Origin: Haloferax mediterranei ATCC 33500
Lineage (GTDB): Archaea > Halobacteriota > Halobacteria > Halobacteriales > Haloferacaceae
Assembly: GCF_000306765.2 (NCBI RefSeq)
Contig: NC_017941.2
Span: 372,001-436,000, forward strand
Reading direction: 5' to 3'
Length of the DNA stretch: 64,000 bases
Shown here: piece after piece, positions 53,213 through 61,478 of the stretch
Position numbering within the stretch: the stretch's first letter is position 1
Layout: the number at the start of each line of letters is the position of its first letter
The notes under the pieces: model-generated
What the model saw: only the letters and a program-made list of their open reading frames with translations
The model's database searches: none
What the model was told of the DNA's origin: nothing
Program-made: the position numbers and the translations under genes

Positions 53213-53611
53213 ATGCCAGTCAATTGGTCCCGACGGTCTCTTCTCACTACTCTCGGTGCAGTCGGTCTTACAGGGCTTCCCGGCTGTTCCGAGCTGCAGG
53301 CGAGTGCGCGCGGCGCGACCGATATCGTCCTTCACAACGAAGCGACGAACACCCGCACAATCGACGTCCTCGTGACCGAGCGAAGCACGGACTCGACGAA
53401 GGTCGACACCACCATCGAACTGGAGCCGAACAAAAGACAGACGATCAACAATAAAGTAATCATGGAGGCGGATTACGACGTTGAAATTACGTTCTCCGAC
53501 CCGTCTTTCGACGACTCCCCGTATACAGAATCGTACGAGTGGAACGACGCGGGGCAGCCACTCCACGTTATCGTCCACGACCAGATCGTTTTCGCGGTGC
53601 AGGTCGGGTAA
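53213..53611 (+). CDS. Small Tat lipoprotein
   Basis: 132 aa. NWSRRSLLTTLGAVGLTGLP with lipobox Cys25 (LPGCSELQ) gives Tat-type lipid anchoring. The mature part, TDIVLHNEATNTRTIDVLVT and DAGQPLHVIVHDQIVFAVQVG, is an Ig/beta-sandwich-like surface domain. TATA-like gttatttatg at 53181-53190 is 23-32 bp before the ATG (nearly leaderless). No family recognised. Confidence 0.72.
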   Translation: MPVNWSRRSLLTTLGAVGLTGLPGCSELQASARGATDIVLHNEATNTRTIDVLVTERSTDSTKVDTTIELEPNKRQTINNKVIMEADYDVEITFSDPSFDDSPYTESYEWNDAGQPLHVIVHDQIVFAVQVG

Positions 53612-53724
53612 CGGCCGCTTCAAATACCGGCTGTTTGGTTTTTGGCAGCGGTGCAGTTTGTGAGTGTGGCGGCCTCGGGTTTGGACATGGTGCGGTCGTC
53701 TTCGGGTTTGGATCAGCGCAGTCA

Positions 53725-53739
53725 TCCCGGATTTGAACC
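53725..53739 (-). repeat. tRNA-Phe T-arm fragment
   Basis: tcccggatttgaacc is identical to 53866-53880 inside tRNA-Phe and lies about 130 bp beyond the tRNA 3' end. It corresponds to the T arm, the segment often used as an attB core by integrases, but there is no integrase and nothing between the copies, so it may be chance or a scar. Confidence 0.35.
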
Positions 53740-53858
53740 ACGTCAAGACGGTCGCCTCGCTTCGCTCGGCGCTGCGACTTGTCTGGTTCAGAATCCGGTC
53801 GGGTCGCACGTACAGAACCCGCCACGCTTGCTACGCTCGGTGGTCGGGTTCAGAGAAG

Positions 53859-53932
53859 TGCCGCCTCCCGGATTTGAACCGGGGACAGCTCGATCTTCAG
53901 TCGAGTGCTCTCCCAGTCTGAGCTAAGGCGGC
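53859..53932 (-). tRNA. tRNA-Phe (anticodon GAA)
   Basis: 74 nt on the minus strand. Acceptor GCCGCCT with AGGCGGC plus discriminator A; D arm TAGCTCAGACTGGGAGAGC; anticodon arm CTCGA-CTGAAGA-TCGAG with GAA; T arm CCCCGGTTCAAATCCGGGA. CCA not encoded. Confidence 0.95.
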
Positions 53933-53981
53933 GCAACTCGACAGATGCACAGGGACACAAAAACCATTTCGAAATCCCGCG

Positions 53982-54707
53982 CTACGAATCGGCGTACTCG
54001 GGTTGTTCCCACCCCGTCACATCGCTCGGGATGAGTTCGCCGTTGACGTGCCATTCCCTCGGTCGGAACGTGATTCCGATGAGCGTTGCGTAGAACCCGG
54101 CAACGAAGGCGACGACGATGTTTCCGGGGATGGTCCCGACTCCAGCGCTGGTGACGAATGTCGTGCTATCCGTGTAGGCGGTCAGTTGGATGACCCACGC
54201 GGCGAGCATCACGAGGAACAGCGGGAGATACACCCGCCGAAGACGATGGGCCAAGGCCTCCTCGAACGGTATCTTCATGTTCGGTTTGCGGTAGTCCTCA
54301 CCGAGTTTCTGCCGCCAGTCCTCGTCGACGACACCTCCCTCGGGGTCGAGCGCGTACGCGAACACGTTCTGCTGGAACATCCGCACCCGAGAGCGCCAGA
54401 TATCGTACGCGCGGAATCGCCGCGCCTCGATAGCGAGGAAGATACACAGCGTCACTACCCCAAGGAGGATGATGTAATGGGGATGCGTTTGTGCGGAAAA
54501 CGACCACGTCAGGATACCCGCCATCAACGTAATCGCCCAGTTGCTCGTACGGTCCAGTCGCTCGCGCCACGACTTCATGCGGTGGATTTCTCCACGGTAG
54601 AGGTGTGCAAACGACGAACCGGGACCCATCGTCTCGTCGAACACGCCCGCTCCGATATGTGAATCGAGCGGGCCTCCCGACGACTCACGCTCCCCGTCGT
54701 CAGACAT
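53982..54707 (-). CDS. DUF2270 membrane protein
   Basis: 241 aa. Starts cytosolic (SSFAHLYRGEIHRMKSWRER, a conserved DUF2270 stretch), then four membrane segments in two pairs (TSNWAITLMAGILTWSFSAQ, HYIILLGVVTLCIFLAIEAR, LPLFLVMLAAWVIQLTAYTD, GNIVVAFVAGFYATLIGITF) separated by a soluble loop DEDWRQKLGEDYRKPNMKIP. Function unknown. Confidence 0.82.
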   Translation of the reverse strand: MSDDGERESSGGPLDSHIGAGVFDETMGPGSSFAHLYRGEIHRMKSWRERLDRTSNWAITLMAGILTWSFSAQTHPHYIILLGVVTLCIFLAIEARRFRAYDIWRSRVRMFQQNVFAYALDPEGGVVDEDWRQKLGEDYRKPNMKIPFEEALAHRLRRVYLPLFLVMLAAWVIQLTAYTDSTTFVTSAGVGTIPGNIVVAFVAGFYATLIGITFRPREWHVNGELIPSDVTGWEQPEYADS

Positions 54708-54872
54708 TGTTGTTCATCTGATGCACAACTGCGGAGAGATAAGAGCCTTCTGGGTTCGAGGGGTTCCTGATGTTGACGGGCTCTACCTCTCGCGGCGGCC
54801 GCAGGTGTGAACCGACGCGTCGCTCAGGAGGTGTAAAAAATTCTCAGAAATCGGTTCGTCTGTGTTCGCGAA

Positions 54873-55067
54873 TTACAGGCGCGTGACGTTCGTCGCGCGC
54901 GGGCCCTTAGGGGCCTGTTCGATGTCGAACTCCACTTCCTGTCCCTCTTCGAGGTCCGGACCGCCAACATCTTCCATGTGGAAGAACACGTCGTCGTCCG
55001 CGTCGTCAGTAGAGATGAAACCGTAACCGCCGGTGTCGTTGAAGAAGTCAACCTTACCTTTCGCCAT
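54873..55067 (-). CDS. cspA: Cold shock protein (copy 1)
   Basis: 64 aa. MAKGKVDFFNDTGGYGFIST with RNP1 (GYGFIS) and RNP2 (DVFFHMEDV) of the CSD RNA-binding barrel; acidic surface typical of halophiles. Differs from copy 2 at one residue (QEVEF vs QEIEF). The upstream bases CAAAGGCA before the ATG are also shared. Confidence 0.93.
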   Translation of the reverse strand: MAKGKVDFFNDTGGYGFISTDDADDDVFFHMEDVGGPDLEEGQEVEFDIEQAPKGPRATNVTRL

Positions 55068-55229
55068 TGCCTTTGTATAACGTCCCCACGGACGGTTAAT
55101 CCTTCCGAATGCGTGTCAATGACTCACAAATTTCTGGAACAACTCGCTGCGACGCAGTCGCTCACGAGGGTGAAAAACGGAAGAAAATTCGTCAGTCTGT
55201 GAAGTTACAGCGGATGAACGGAAACCTGC

Positions 55230-55424
55230 TTAGAGGCGGGTGACGTTCGTCGCGCGCGGGCCCTTGGGGGCCTGTTCGATGTCGAATTCGATTTCCTGAC
55301 CCTCTTCGAGGTCCGGGCCGCCAACATCTTCCATGTGGAAGAACACGTCGTCGTCCGCGTCGTCAGTAGAGATGAAACCGTAACCGCCAGTGTCGTTGAA
55401 GAAGTCAACCTTACCTTTCGCCAT
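55230..55424 (-). CDS. cspA: Cold shock protein (copy 2)
   Basis: 64 aa, identical to the copy at 54873 except Ile for Val at residue 45. The 162 bp gap between them holds no gene. Near-identity through the coding region and the last eight bases before the ATG, but a different upstream promoter region, indicates a recent duplication or gene conversion with separate regulation. Confidence 0.93.
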   Translation of the reverse strand: MAKGKVDFFNDTGGYGFISTDDADDDVFFHMEDVGGPDLEEGQEIEFDIEQAPKGPRATNVTRL

Positions 55425-55598
55425 TGCCTTTGAATCCAACGACCTCATGCGCATAAGTCTTCTGAAGATGGCGTCAGGGGTGTGCGGATGAACCCTTCGA
55501 GGTGCCCAGTCAAGTCGGCTTTTGTACGGGCTTACACCTCGAAAAGTGGCAATCTATAGATAGATTTTTGTCACACTGAATGGACAAATACCCAATCA

Positions 55599-56975
55599 AT
55601 GCAAACCCTCCTCGTTACAGTCGATTCGCTGCGTGCGGACCATCTCGCACAGTATGGTTACGAGCGAGACACGATGCCCGCAGTGGACCGATTGGCCGAG
55701 GCGGGCACAGTGTTCGAACACGCGTTTTCGAACGGTCCGTACACGCGCATCTCGATTCCGTCGTTCCAGACCTCGCACCATCTGGCATACGAAGCAATGG
55801 ACGAGTTCCCGACGATTGCATCGATACTCTCCGCGGAAGGAGAGACCAAGACAGCAGTCGTAGGAACACAGACCGGAATCGGACTCGTCGATGGTGACTT
55901 TCGATTCGGTGAGACGATTGACCTCGGTCGAGATTCGTACCACGAGAAGGCAACCAGCGAACGGACGCTTCTCGAAGAGCTTCGACACCAAATCAACCGT
56001 CCGGCGACGAAGATTAGTAAACTCCTCCAACAGCGCGGAAGCGAACGCCTCTACAATGCGTTACGGAAGCCGTACAACGCCCTGTTCAAAGACGGCGGAT
56101 TCCAGTATCTGGGCTACACAAGCGCCGAACAAGTGACCGATCAGGCGCTATCGTGGCTCGATTCGAACGCCGAGTCGGATTTCTTCCTTTGGATTCACTA
56201 TATGGAGGCTCACCGTCCCTATGGTGTCCACGATGACGACCCAGCGTATCTCGATGCACCGCTCGGTGAGGACCGAATCAAGGCGTTGATGAAGAAAGCC
56301 GGGTTGCAACCGGCGGATGTCACCGAACAGGAGCGACAGTTGTTGGTCGACCTCTACGACTCCGACGTCCGATACTGTTCGCGACACCTCGACCGACTAT
56401 TCGATGGACTCGAAGACCTCGGTCTCTGGGACGAGTGCAACGTCCTGTTTTCGAGTGACCACGGCGAGGAATTCCGCGAACACGGGGCCTTCTTTCATCG
56501 GAATTACCCGTACGACGAACTCACTCACGTGCCGCTTATCGTGAAGACACCGACGGTCGATGCTCCTGAGCGAATCTCGGAGACGAGAGAACTCCTCGAC
56601 CTCGCGCCGACGATTACGTCGTTCCACCTCTCAGATTCGATTGACCCCGAATTCGAGGGGACACATCTCTTCGAGGGTGACGACCGGACGGTGTTTTCGC
56701 TGGGGCAACCCAACGAGATCGCTCCCGCGGTCGCCGTCCGCACCGACGAATGGAGACTCATCGCGAGCAAGGCAGGAGATCAACTCTACGACATTCGGAC
56801 CGACCCAGACGAACAACGGAACGTTATCGACGACAACCCGGCAGTCGCTGCGGAACTCCGCGACCGCATTCCCGAGCATCTCGTAACGCGCGAGGTCAAC
56901 CCCCCTCGGGCACCGAAAGACGACGTGGACCGCGAGCAACTGGAAGCACTCGGCTACATGGAGCTTCGGGACTGA
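55599..56975 (+). CDS. Sulfatase/alkaline phosphatase superfamily protein
   Basis: 458 aa. VTVDSLRADHLAQYGYERDT with the metal Asp, AEAGTVFEHAFSNGPYTRIS (nucleophile Thr/Ser region in place of a Cys-formylglycine site), and LFSSDHGEEFREHGAFFHRN (metal Asp-His). C-terminal YDIRTDPDEQRNVIDDNPAV repeats typical of sulfatases. No signal peptide, so the enzyme is likely cytosolic or membrane associated; surface glycan modification is a guess. AT-rich promoter region upstream (ctatagatag). Confidence 0.82.
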   Translation: MQTLLVTVDSLRADHLAQYGYERDTMPAVDRLAEAGTVFEHAFSNGPYTRISIPSFQTSHHLAYEAMDEFPTIASILSAEGETKTAVVGTQTGIGLVDGDFRFGETIDLGRDSYHEKATSERTLLEELRHQINRPATKISKLLQQRGSERLYNALRKPYNALFKDGGFQYLGYTSAEQVTDQALSWLDSNAESDFFLWIHYMEAHRPYGVHDDDPAYLDAPLGEDRIKALMKKAGLQPADVTEQERQLLVDLYDSDVRYCSRHLDRLFDGLEDLGLWDECNVLFSSDHGEEFREHGAFFHRNYPYDELTHVPLIVKTPTVDAPERISETRELLDLAPTITSFHLSDSIDPEFEGTHLFEGDDRTVFSLGQPNEIAPAVAVRTDEWRLIASKAGDQLYDIRTDPDEQRNVIDDNPAVAAELRDRIPEHLVTREVNPPRAPKDDVDREQLEALGYMELRD

Positions 56976-57108
56976 AGGTCACTTCACGCTTGCACCGCAG
57001 ACTTCCGAAAACAGAGTGAGACCGGTTACTTGCGCGTCTTCCGCGGGAATCTGGGAACAGCGACTGGTTAGGCCCTAGTCTATCGATACGGTCGTTCTGG
57101 TCGACGAC

Positions 57109-58434
57109 TTAGTCGTCATCGTCGTCATCAGTATCGCTCTCGTCGCCGTCGTCCTCCCTTCGTCCCCGTGCTTTTCCTTGTCCCTTGCCACGCCTCTGTC
57201 CCCGTGCGTTTCCTCGTCCTCGTCGCGGTTGTGAATCGTCGTCGTTGTCTTCGTCGTCCTCGTCGTTGTCTTCGTCGTCTTCCCTGTCTTTGTCGTCACG
57301 GTCGTCTTTCTCCTCCTCGCGCTCGCCTTTTTCTTCGTCTCGCTTTTCTTGCCATTCGTCACGCTTGTCCTGCCACTCGTCTCGCTTTTCTTTTGCCTCT
57401 TTGCGTGCTTCGTCGCGGGCTTCCTTCCAGTCGTCTTCTCCGTTGTCGCGTTTTTCTTGCCACTCGTCGCGCTTTTCTTTCCGCTCTTTGCGTGCCTCGT
57501 CGCGGTCCTTTTTCCACTCCGGCTTCTCCTTCTTTTTGCCCTTGTCGTCGTTGTCGTTATCTCTCTCGCCTTTTCTTTTCTCGGAGTCTTTCGAGCCATC
57601 CCCGTCTTCTCCATCTTTCGGATCTTCGGGCGTCGCTGGTGACTCCGGACTCTCCGGGGAGTCCAAGTCTTCGACGATTTCACAGGTAATCGTCACTGTC
57701 TCGTGGAGGTTCAGAGACTGTCGCGTCAGTGAATCCCACTCGCCGGAGAGGACGTGCCATGTGGTGACCTCTCCAGAGTAGTACTGCCCGTAGAGCGTTG
57801 CATCAGTGTTGTACGCCGGGTGGATGGTAATCTCGAACTCACCGGAGAGGTAGCCGAGAACGCCGCCGTCTGTTCGACCTCCCCGCCACGTCCAGTCGAT
57901 GACGTGGTCGCTGCCGCTCACGTTCCACCGGTCGTAGTTCGAGTCAGCCGGTTCACCATCCGGATAGGTGTACAGGTCGTCTTTCACGAGCCAGTCCGCA
58001 TCGGTGGGTACGCCAGTGAGCCGCCACGTGACAGACCCACCGTCACCGGACCCGCCGTGGAGCGCGACGAGACTGAGCCCATCCGGCCCGTCGTAGAGAA
58101 ACAGCACCGTCGACGGTTCTTCCAGCAGGTATCCCAGACCGAGCGATTCGTAGTATGGCCCTTCCCCGGGGTCCGTCGCCCCATTGTCGCCACTATACCA
58201 GTCCGGAATCCGGAGGTCGTAGAGTTCCTTCACGGGCGTGTCACCCGCGAGCAGGCCGATTTCGAATTCACGGTCGCCCTGTTTCACACGGTATTCCCGG
58301 TGTGTTCCTGTCTTTGTGTGCGTTGCTCCGGCCTGGCTACCGAGCATACTCGCGAGGAGAACCCCGCCAGTCAACTTGAGCGCAGACCGTCTGTGTAACG
58401 GCCAAGTGCTGCGTTGGTCTGAGGTTCTTTTCAT
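57109..58434 (-). CDS. Tat-exported protein with long Lys/Glu/Asp/Arg-rich tail
   Basis: 441 aa. Tat signal (STWPLHRRSALKLTGGVLLA) without lipobox Cys; a beta-rich domain 40-255 (DWYSGDNGATDPGEGPYYES, GEFEITIHPAYNTDATLYG); then a Pro/Ser/Asp linker and from about 275 a charged helical tail of repeated RDEWQEKRD-type units. Lys/Arg content in the tail is extreme for a halophile. C terminus is Asp/Arg/Gly-rich. Role unknown; adhesion to charged surfaces is an inference. Confidence 0.78.
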   Translation of the reverse strand: MKRTSDQRSTWPLHRRSALKLTGGVLLASMLGSQAGATHTKTGTHREYRVKQGDREFEIGLLAGDTPVKELYDLRIPDWYSGDNGATDPGEGPYYESLGLGYLLEEPSTVLFLYDGPDGLSLVALHGGSGDGGSVTWRLTGVPTDADWLVKDDLYTYPDGEPADSNYDRWNVSGSDHVIDWTWRGGRTDGGVLGYLSGEFEITIHPAYNTDATLYGQYYSGEVTTWHVLSGEWDSLTRQSLNLHETVTITCEIVEDLDSPESPESPATPEDPKDGEDGDGSKDSEKRKGERDNDNDDKGKKKEKPEWKKDRDEARKERKEKRDEWQEKRDNGEDDWKEARDEARKEAKEKRDEWQDKRDEWQEKRDEEKGEREEEKDDRDDKDREDDEDNDEDDEDNDDDSQPRRGRGNARGQRRGKGQGKARGRREDDGDESDTDDDDDD

Positions 58435-59294
58435 TAGTCCAAATTAGCAAATTAGACGTATTGTTATGTGTAGCTTACAAAATTTCAGAGATGAATCTAT
58501 CTCATTAAGCAGTTTGAGAATCCCCGGCAACATCGAAGCGAGTTACAGTTGCTGAGACCGCTGGCAAAATCAATGGCGAGTCGTCTTCGGTATACACTGG
58601 ACTCATCCCGAAATCGGGGTACTTCTCGCCGCCGAGTTACTTTGGTGACGTGACACGGATTCAGTTGCCGTGTTTCGCTACTATCCTCCGAGAAATGTGA
58701 CCCCAGAGACGCGATTCCTCCCGTTCTGGCACAGCCTTCCGTTGGTGGCATGGTCTCTTCTTACTGGTACGGCTATCGCACTTCTGTAGAGGTGAGCGGT
58801 CAGCTCGAACACTTCCATACTCCGTGGATAGGCAGTCACACCAGCGTCTGCAACAGTGTCCAAAAGCAGTAGTATCGGATTAAGGACGGCTCGCTATGGT
58901 TATCAGACAATTATTGATTATCGGCTACTGCAAATACGGTAATACCGGGTCGGTATCGATGGGTCTCGACGCCAAGCTCCGATGAAAGGGCTTCGGCCGA
59001 TTGTAAACGTGTCAGAGAAGCACACCCCGTCGTAATCACGGTTGGTCAACTCTGTTATGGCGCTTCCCCATCATTTTAATACAATTGTACTAACTAACTC
59101 AGCTAGTTCGTATTCTAAATTCAATTAAGGTCTAACGCGGCGGTACTACAATACTTACAATGACTATGTACGGTCTGGGTTCTCGTAATGATTCAGCACC
59201 GTCGAATCACGCGAACAGAGTGCGGACCCTGTCGTTTCTCGTCAGACCAGACGAGTAGAACGAGAGCTTCGCGTAGCTACCAGCGGGGCTTTAG
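58435..59294. other. AT-richer gene-poor region with a possible decayed coding fragment
   Basis: 860 bp between the charged-tail gene and the DUF7344 gene. It is AT-richer than the flanks, especially 59060-59165. On the minus strand around 58505-58625 a frame ending in TAA reads like protein (GEKYPDFGMSPVYTEDDSP, LILPAVSATVTRFDVAG) but is preceded by in-frame stops. No tRNA, IS element or complete gene is seen. Confidence 0.5.
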
Positions 59295-59888
59295 ATGACT
59301 ATGTCTGTCGAGAAAGTAGCGGACTGGGCAGCTGAGTCAGTCGGGCCCTCCGAACCGACGGAAGAATTGACACAGGAAACTGTCTTCGAGACACTCAGCT
59401 CGGAGCGCCGCCGCCACGTGTTACACTATCTCTTTCAACAGGAACAGCCGGTCACACTCAAAGAACTCTCGACGCAGATCGCTGCGTGGGAGAACAACAC
59501 GAAATGCGACTTGGTAACATACAAGGAGCGGATGCGCGTATACACTGCGCTCAGGCAAGCACATCTGCCGAAGATGGTGGACAACAACGTCGTCATATTC
59601 GACGAGAAACGGGGAGTAATCGAACCCACAGACGACGCATCAGCGCTCGAAGTGTATCTCGACATCGTCCCACACAATTCGATTTCCTGGAGCAAGTACT
59701 ACGCCGGTCTCGGGGTATTCAGTCACGGGTTCGTGTTCGCGAACTGGATTGGACTGCCTCCGTTCAGCCTCATCCCCAGTCTGGGGTGTGCTGTCATCGT
59801 TACACTTCTGTTCAGCGTTTCTGCCCTCGTCCACGCTGCCAGCGACCGCGAGATGCGCCTCGGTCGGGAGGGCCAACCCCCAGCCTGA
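59295..59888 (+). CDS. DUF7344 winged-helix protein with C-terminal membrane anchors
   Basis: 197 aa. The N-terminal half has the DUF7344-like winged helix (QETVFETLSSERRRHVLHYL, VTLKELSTQIAAWE, YTALRQAHLPKMVDNNVVIF). Then two C-terminal membrane helices (YYAGLGVFSHGFVFANWIGL and CAVIVTLLFSVSALVHAAS). The regulator is tethered to the membrane beside the signal peptidase and its substrate. Start ATG 59295 or 59301; 12 bp before the signal peptidase. Confidence 0.82.
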   Translation: MTMSVEKVADWAAESVGPSEPTEELTQETVFETLSSERRRHVLHYLFQQEQPVTLKELSTQIAAWENNTKCDLVTYKERMRVYTALRQAHLPKMVDNNVVIFDEKRGVIEPTDDASALEVYLDIVPHNSISWSKYYAGLGVFSHGFVFANWIGLPPFSLIPSLGCAVIVTLLFSVSALVHAASDREMRLGREGQPPA

Positions 59889-59900
59889 AAGGTGACTCAG

Positions 59901-60437
59901 ATGAAAGTTCCTTCGAAACAAACGCTGTTCAACACCCTCTGTGTCGTGGTACTGCTCGCACTCGTCCTCCCGTTTGCCGTTACGGCTGTCCCCCAACTCG
60001 TCGGTGCGGATCAGAGCTACACCGTGTTGACGGGCAGTATGCAACCGGCGATTAGTTCGGGAGACGTCATCATCGTACGCGACGTGCCAGCGTCGACTAT
60101 CGAAACCGGCGATGTCATCACCTACGAATTAGATTCCGGCCGGAGTGACGTCCAGCGACAGACCCACCGTGTCGTCGAGGTCGTCGAACGGGAAGACGGC
60201 CGGTACTTTCGGACAAAAGGGGACGCTAACGAGGACCCAGACCAGCGACTCGTCTCCGCTGACACAGTCGTCGGGCGCGTGATGATGACTATCCCGTACG
60301 CTGGGCACGTGACGCTATTCGCAAACACGACGACAGGTATCGTCGTCCTCATCCTCGTTCCGACAGTGCTTCTCATCGGTTCCGAGGTTTGGATGCTTAT
60401 CAGTGCCGTCCGGAAGAGCCGGGGCGGTGAACGATGA
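59901..60437 (+). CDS. Signal peptidase I, archaeal/SipW-like
   Basis: 178 aa. N-terminal and C-terminal membrane helices (about 9-30 and 147-170). Catalytic Ser46 in VLTGSMQPAISSGDVI and His89 in QRQTHRVVEVVE (Ser/His dyad, ER/SipW type); conserved RYFRTKGDANEDPDQRLV with Asp108/Asp114. A GTG at 59892 would add three residues. Overlaps its probable substrate gene by four bases (ATGA). Confidence 0.9.
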   Translation: MKVPSKQTLFNTLCVVVLLALVLPFAVTAVPQLVGADQSYTVLTGSMQPAISSGDVIIVRDVPASTIETGDVITYELDSGRSDVQRQTHRVVEVVEREDGRYFRTKGDANEDPDQRLVSADTVVGRVMMTIPYAGHVTLFANTTTGIVVLILVPTVLLIGSEVWMLISAVRKSRGGER

Positions 60438-61132
60438 CGCTGGCACCCTCTCCGAGGACAATACTTCTGGTGCTTGCCGCCATCGTCGTGTTCACCGCGT
60501 CGTTCGCGGGTGGATGGACGTTGGCTGGTTTCATCGACACTGAGGAACTCGACGCACAACTCGGCGCAGGGTCGTTCGATGTGCAACTCTCAGAGGTTGG
60601 CCCGGCGACGGCAGACAGCACTACCGACCAGAACGATGCTACCAATGTTGAGGATACTTGGGATGACTATTCCCACCCCACGAACGCCACTGGTGAGGTT
60701 ACCAATACGCTGCAACTCGGACTCACCGAAGCGTCGTCCACCGCCAGCTACGTGAATCTCAACGTCTCGTACCACCAGAACGACACCGAATCCGAGTCGA
60801 CGAACGACGGCAATGCGACGGCAAAGACGCTCGAAGTCGTTCGGTTCGAGTACAACGGGACGGACCTCACTGGGTCACGGATAACTGATACGAACGGGAA
60901 CGGCATTGTCGACCTCCACGACGCCTCCAAGGCCGACCTCGACGGGCTAGACGGCTTCACACCGGCTGACTCAACTAATCTCACTATCGCGCTCCGTGGC
61001 AACACGAGCTACCACAGCAGCGTTGACAGCGGGGACGGACTCGACTACACCGTAACCGTCCAAGCGGGGGTCAACGACTCTTGGCGCGATGTGAGCGTCT
61101 CGAGAAACAATACGATACAGTACGCGGAGTAA
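60434..61132 (+). CDS. TasA/camelysin-like secreted protein
   Basis: 232 aa. SipW-type signal region with hydrophobic core TILLVLAAIVVFTASFAGGW and the downstream LAGFIDTEELDAQLGAGSFD-VQL pattern characteristic of TasA/camelysin proteins. The mature domain has an EF-hand/dockerin-type loop D152-x-N-x-N-G-x-V-x-x-x-D163 and nine N-x-S/T sequons. Likely a fibre or matrix protein. Its ATG overlaps the signal peptidase stop. Confidence 0.8.
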   Translation: MTLAPSPRTILLVLAAIVVFTASFAGGWTLAGFIDTEELDAQLGAGSFDVQLSEVGPATADSTTDQNDATNVEDTWDDYSHPTNATGEVTNTLQLGLTEASSTASYVNLNVSYHQNDTESESTNDGNATAKTLEVVRFEYNGTDLTGSRITDTNGNGIVDLHDASKADLDGLDGFTPADSTNLTIALRGNTSYHSSVDSGDGLDYTVTVQAGVNDSWRDVSVSRNNTIQYAE

Positions 61133-61478
61133 TCCTATTCACCGGTACGCAGTTTTAATCTCCCGTTTCACTCCGAACCTGGAGCGAGACAAGGGACTAC
61201 CCCCCACGTTAATAGTTCAATTATCAATGAATTCTAACACCTTTGTATTACTCCCCACAGGATTGTTTAACCACTCTTTGGCTCTCCTCGGTCGAATCAT
61301 ACTCGTACATTCTCTGTCAAATACTGGAGACTAAGTATATTTAAAATTTAAAGACAGGAATATCAGAATATGTCTAATATAAGACTTAACGGCTAGCATA
61401 TGAAAATATTCCACTAATATAGTGGATAATTGGATGGATTTATGTCCCGTTAATCCGCGTAATAGAACCACATAGTAA
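61133..61478. other. AT-rich promoter region of the S8 protease gene
   Basis: 346 bp with no gene. It contains an AT-rich tract (aagtatatttaaaatttaaag, 61334-61354), a perfect 6 bp inverted repeat at 61411-61425 and a TATA-like atttatg at 61438-61444 about 35-41 bp before the protease ATG. Confidence 0.55.
61411..61425 (+). promoter_or_regulatory. Palindrome beside the S8 protease promoter
   Basis: ccactaatatagtgg is a perfect inverted repeat (6+3+6), ending 12 bp before the TATA-like box. The position just upstream of TATA is typical for an archaeal activator or repressor site. The regulator is unknown; the nearby DUF7344 protein is a candidate by proximity only. Confidence 0.45.

Noticed and set aside
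53642..53926. Open frames reading ...PGFEPGTARSS... next to tRNA-Phe
   Set aside because: This string is the well-known spurious translation of tRNA T-arm sequence; the DNA is tRNA-Phe and its flank.
57168..57689. Leu/Phe-rich plus-strand frame resembling a membrane protein
   Set aside because: It is the complement of the Lys/Glu-rich tail of the gene at 57109-58434, where Glu/Lys codons read as Phe/Leu.
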